This document shows, one piece after another, positions 35,804-38,027 of a stretch of 38,027 nucleotides of DNA. A model generated the notes under the pieces. It was not told where the DNA came from, did not search any database, and saw only the letters and a program-made list of their open reading frames with translations. Every line of letters begins with the position of its first letter. The stretch's first letter is position 1. Made by a program: the position numbers and the translations under genes. This DNA is from a virus. The DNA is taken from positions 1-38,027 of the IMG/VR virus record IMGVR_UViG_3300005910_000015, one strand, 5' to 3'.

Positions 35804-37552
35804 ATGAAACAATTGAATGAACAACAAATTGAAGCAAAATGGTCTCCAATGGTAGAACAAGTTACTAATATTAAAGATAAAAGTAAATTATCATGGATTT
35901 CTAAATACGCTCACTATCATGCACTTAATGAAGCTGCAATGGGTGGTGTTAGTACTCCTTACGCTACGTTATATAACGTACCAGGTGTAGGTAACGCACA
36001 ACCAGCTACTACAGCTGCAACAACTGGTTCTCAATTCGGTGGAGCTGATGCTAAAGGTTCTGGTGATAAATGGCCTGCATTACTTCCTATGTCACTTCAA
36101 GTGGCGGCAAGAACTGTTGGATTTGATATCGTAAATGTAGTTCCTATGCCAGGTCCTACAGGAGTTATTTCTTATCTTGATTATGTTTATGCTGGTGGTA
36201 AACAACCTTACGGTGCACAACCTGCTCGTGACCCTTCAACAGGTAATCCTGCTACTGCTGGTTCTAATGATCCTGCATGGAAAGCTTATGAAGCTCCTCA
36301 CTCTTTTAAAATTAATATGTCTGATGCATCTACACTTAGAGCATCTCTTACTAATGGTGATGGTGTAACTTTCCAAAATGCTGCTGGTAGCGAAGTTGAT
36401 GCAACTTATATTGGTAAATCTCGTATTGATGCATTTGGAATGTTTAAAACAGGCGCATTTAGTACAGCTACTAATTTAGGAGAAGTTTTTGATGGAACTA
36501 CAGTTATTGTAGTTACTGATGCTTCTGCATATGGTGGAACAATCAGTGCTTATCCTTCATTAATATCAACTCTTGAAGATCAAGTACAAGGATTTACTGG
36601 AGCTGGTGCTCAAGATAATGCTGACTGGGATGGTACTTTCGTAGATGGTACTAAACTTTACGAACCAATGGAAAGAGGAGTTGGTGAAATGGTTTATCCA
36701 AGAGCTCTTGGTTTACAAGTTTTCACTAAATTTATCCAAGTTGGAACTTATCAAGTATCTGTATCTGTTACACAAGAACAAATACAAGATCTTAATAAAC
36801 AATGGGGAATCGATGTTATTGCAATGATTGAAAACGCTGGTATTAATGAGATTTCTCAATCTATCAATAAACATATTCTTTCTAGAGCATTTGGTCTAGG
36901 ATGGAAAAATCATATTAAAGCAAATGAAGTTGAAGGTATTAACTTTAACCTTAGAACAGATTCTTCTGTTGCAGGTACTTCTAATGCTTATGCTTATCCA
37001 GGTGAAGGTACCGATACTTCTGGTACTATGACTATTCCAGGATATACAGCTGTTCCTGTTGCTGCAACAACTTCATTTGAGAATGAAGATACTGCAATCA
37101 AGAGAATTATGGCACGTATAATGGGAGCTGGTAGTGTAGTTGCTCAAAGAGGTAGAAGAGGCCCTGCTAATTTTATTGTTACAAACATTAAAATGGCTAC
37201 AGCACTTCAATCTAATGCGCAATATGCATTTTCACCTATTGCTAATACTTTTAACCAAACTAATGGTTCTTTATATCCTTTAGGAACTATATCAGGAATG
37301 ACACTTTATGTTGATCCTAATATGATTTATGAAGATACTAGAGTATTAGTTGGAAGAAAAGGTGCGAGCGATGAACCAGGTGTTGTATTCTGTCCCTACC
37401 TTATGGCCGAGTCCGTCAAATTAATTACAGAGGGTACCGGAGCACCAAAAGTAATAATTAAGTCGAGGTATGCTCTTGTAGATGCTGGATGGCATCCTGA
37501 AACTCAATATTTAACTATTCAAATTAAGACTTCTACTGGAGCATTAATTTAA
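35804..37552 (+). CDS. Major capsid protein (gp23-like)
   Basis: Forms the hexamers of the head shell. The 582-residue product has the gp23 layout: a polar N-terminal propeptide (QQIEAKWSPMVEQV..., ending near NEAAMGG), then LLPMSLQVAARTVGFDIVNVVPMPGPTGVISYLDYVY, a variable insertion, EMVYPRALGLQVFTKFIQVGTYQVSVSVTQEQIQDLNKQWGIDVIAMIENAGINEISQSINKHIL in conserved core positions, and a C-terminal PYLMAESVKLITEG...KIIIKSRYALVDAG-like ending. The gene uses a richer, T-ending codon set than its neighbours, as expected for a highly made protein, except for a short patch at about 37370-37470. Confidence 0.94.
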   Translation: MKQLNEQQIEAKWSPMVEQVTNIKDKSKLSWISKYAHYHALNEAAMGGVSTPYATLYNVPGVGNAQPATTAATTGSQFGGADAKGSGDKWPALLPMSLQVAARTVGFDIVNVVPMPGPTGVISYLDYVYAGGKQPYGAQPARDPSTGNPATAGSNDPAWKAYEAPHSFKINMSDASTLRASLTNGDGVTFQNAAGSEVDATYIGKSRIDAFGMFKTGAFSTATNLGEVFDGTTVIVVTDASAYGGTISAYPSLISTLEDQVQGFTGAGAQDNADWDGTFVDGTKLYEPMERGVGEMVYPRALGLQVFTKFIQVGTYQVSVSVTQEQIQDLNKQWGIDVIAMIENAGINEISQSINKHILSRAFGLGWKNHIKANEVEGINFNLRTDSSVAGTSNAYAYPGEGTDTSGTMTIPGYTAVPVAATTSFENEDTAIKRIMARIMGAGSVVAQRGRRGPANFIVTNIKMATALQSNAQYAFSPIANTFNQTNGSLYPLGTISGMTLYVDPNMIYEDTRVLVGRKGASDEPGVVFCPYLMAESVKLITEGTGAPKVIIKSRYALVDAGWHPETQYLTIQIKTSTGALI

Positions 37553-37576
37553 GAATTAAATAATTAATTAATTTAA

Positions 37577-37605
37577 AAAGAGGGTATTAAATACCCTCTT
37601 TTTTT
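37577..37605 (+). terminator. Terminator after the capsid gene
   Basis: AAAGAGGGTATT pairs with AATACCCTCTTT, closed by a tight loop, followed by a run of T. The strongest hairpin in the window, fitting the end of the head operon. Confidence 0.9.
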
Positions 37606-37690
37606 ATTTTTATTTTCATTTTTTAATATTTCGAAACCCTTTGATGAATTTTTAATATAATATATAAAATGTAATACTTAAATCGTCAAA

Positions 37691-38027
37691 ATGAAAAAAT
37701 TAAATAAATTAGAATTAAAAAAATTAAAAGAATATGTTTATCCTGATGGAATGTATAAAAATACACGATCTAATTCTCAAACAATAAAAAAACATTTTCC
37801 TGAAATTTATAATAATATAAAAGATAATTATCAAATAAATTTATATATGTTATTAAATAATATTAAAGAAATTCCTGTATGTAAAAATACAAAATGTAAT
37901 AATATTGTTAAATTAAAAAATATTGGTGCTGGTTTTAGACAATTTTGTTGTAATAAATGTATATCTGAATTTCAAAAAACAGATATTAATTTTAAAAATA
38001 AAATAAGTAATTCTAAAAAAAATAATT
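37691..38027 (+). CDS. Homing endonuclease, N-terminal part (cut by window end)
   Basis: An open frame of 112 codons starting at ATG 37691 and reaching the window edge. It has LKEYVYPDGMYKNTRSNSQTI, then a zinc-knuckle block with CKNTKCNN and FCCNKCISEFQ like the N-terminal units of the Hef-type endonuclease at 31473. Likely another free-standing homing gene, placed directly after the capsid gene. The nuclease domain is outside the window, so the call rests on the N-terminal part only. Confidence 0.6.
   Translation, partial: MKKLNKLELKKLKEYVYPDGMYKNTRSNSQTIKKHFPEIYNNIKDNYQINLYMLLNNIKEIPVCKNTKCNNIVKLKNIGAGFRQFCCNKCISEFQKTDINFKNKISNSKKNN

Overview
The window is part of the genome of a large T4-like tailed phage that infects a member of the Bacteroidota. 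The phage assignment rests on a gp23-type major capsid protein (35804-37552), a gp21-type prohead protease fused to a scaffold (33403-35733), homing endonucleases of three families, and long arrays of tRNA genes mixed with dozens of small overlapping ORFs. The Bacteroidota host is suggested by extreme AT-richness, start codons without Shine-Dalgarno sequences, promoters ending in TATATTTG (the host -7 consensus is TAnnTTTG), a ClpP nearly indistinguishable from the host type, a bS21 of the Bacteroidota type, and a TonB-dependent receptor with a Bacteroidota-style signal peptide.

Layout. 1-8567: a dense plus-strand operon. It holds nicotinate phosphoribosyltransferase, a NadR-like NMN adenylyltransferase/ribosylnicotinamide kinase, peptidyl-tRNA hydrolase 2, a complete TonB-dependent outer-membrane receptor and many small unknowns. 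8568-12105: promoter, leader peptide, terminator, boxA-like element, then a tRNA array with several irregular or interrupted tRNA-like elements, a cold-shock protein and small ORFs. 12203-16507: glycosyltransferase, release-factor domain protein, ribosomal protein bS21, three tRNAs, HD hydrolase, ankyrin-like proteins. 16641-18310: a minus-strand pair of paralogous unknowns. 18400-21002: a second promoter/leader/terminator/boxA unit driving the last tRNA array, with GIY-YIG and HNH endonuclease genes inside it. 21031-30679: small-protein operons with guanylate kinase, peptide deformylase, a four-member ITNSS protein family and a radical SAM protein. 30686-38027: clpP, a minus-strand Vsr-like homing endonuclease, protease-scaffold, capsid, and the start of another homing endonuclease.

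The strongest candidate for a new system is the control of the tRNA arrays. Two arrays start with the same order of parts: TATATTTG promoter, a 31- or 18-codon leader ORF, an intrinsic terminator, a shared boxA-like element, and the first tRNA 7-8 nt further on. In both, a segment at the end of the leader ORF can pair over 9-10 bp with the 5' arm of the terminator, as in amino-acid attenuators. The 18-residue leader consists mainly of Ile, Ser, His, Thr and Arg, exactly the amino acids carried by the tRNAs downstream. This is a sequence-based inference and is untested.

The genes suggest a phage that rebuilds translation (about 25 tRNAs including an initiator tRNA, bS21, deformylase, Pth2, a GGQ release-factor domain), tops up NAD, and places a nutrient receptor in the host outer membrane. 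Four ORFs are broken by a stop codon or frameshift. Because all three stop codons are used normally elsewhere and no suppressor tRNA is recognisable, these look like decay or assembly error rather than recoding.
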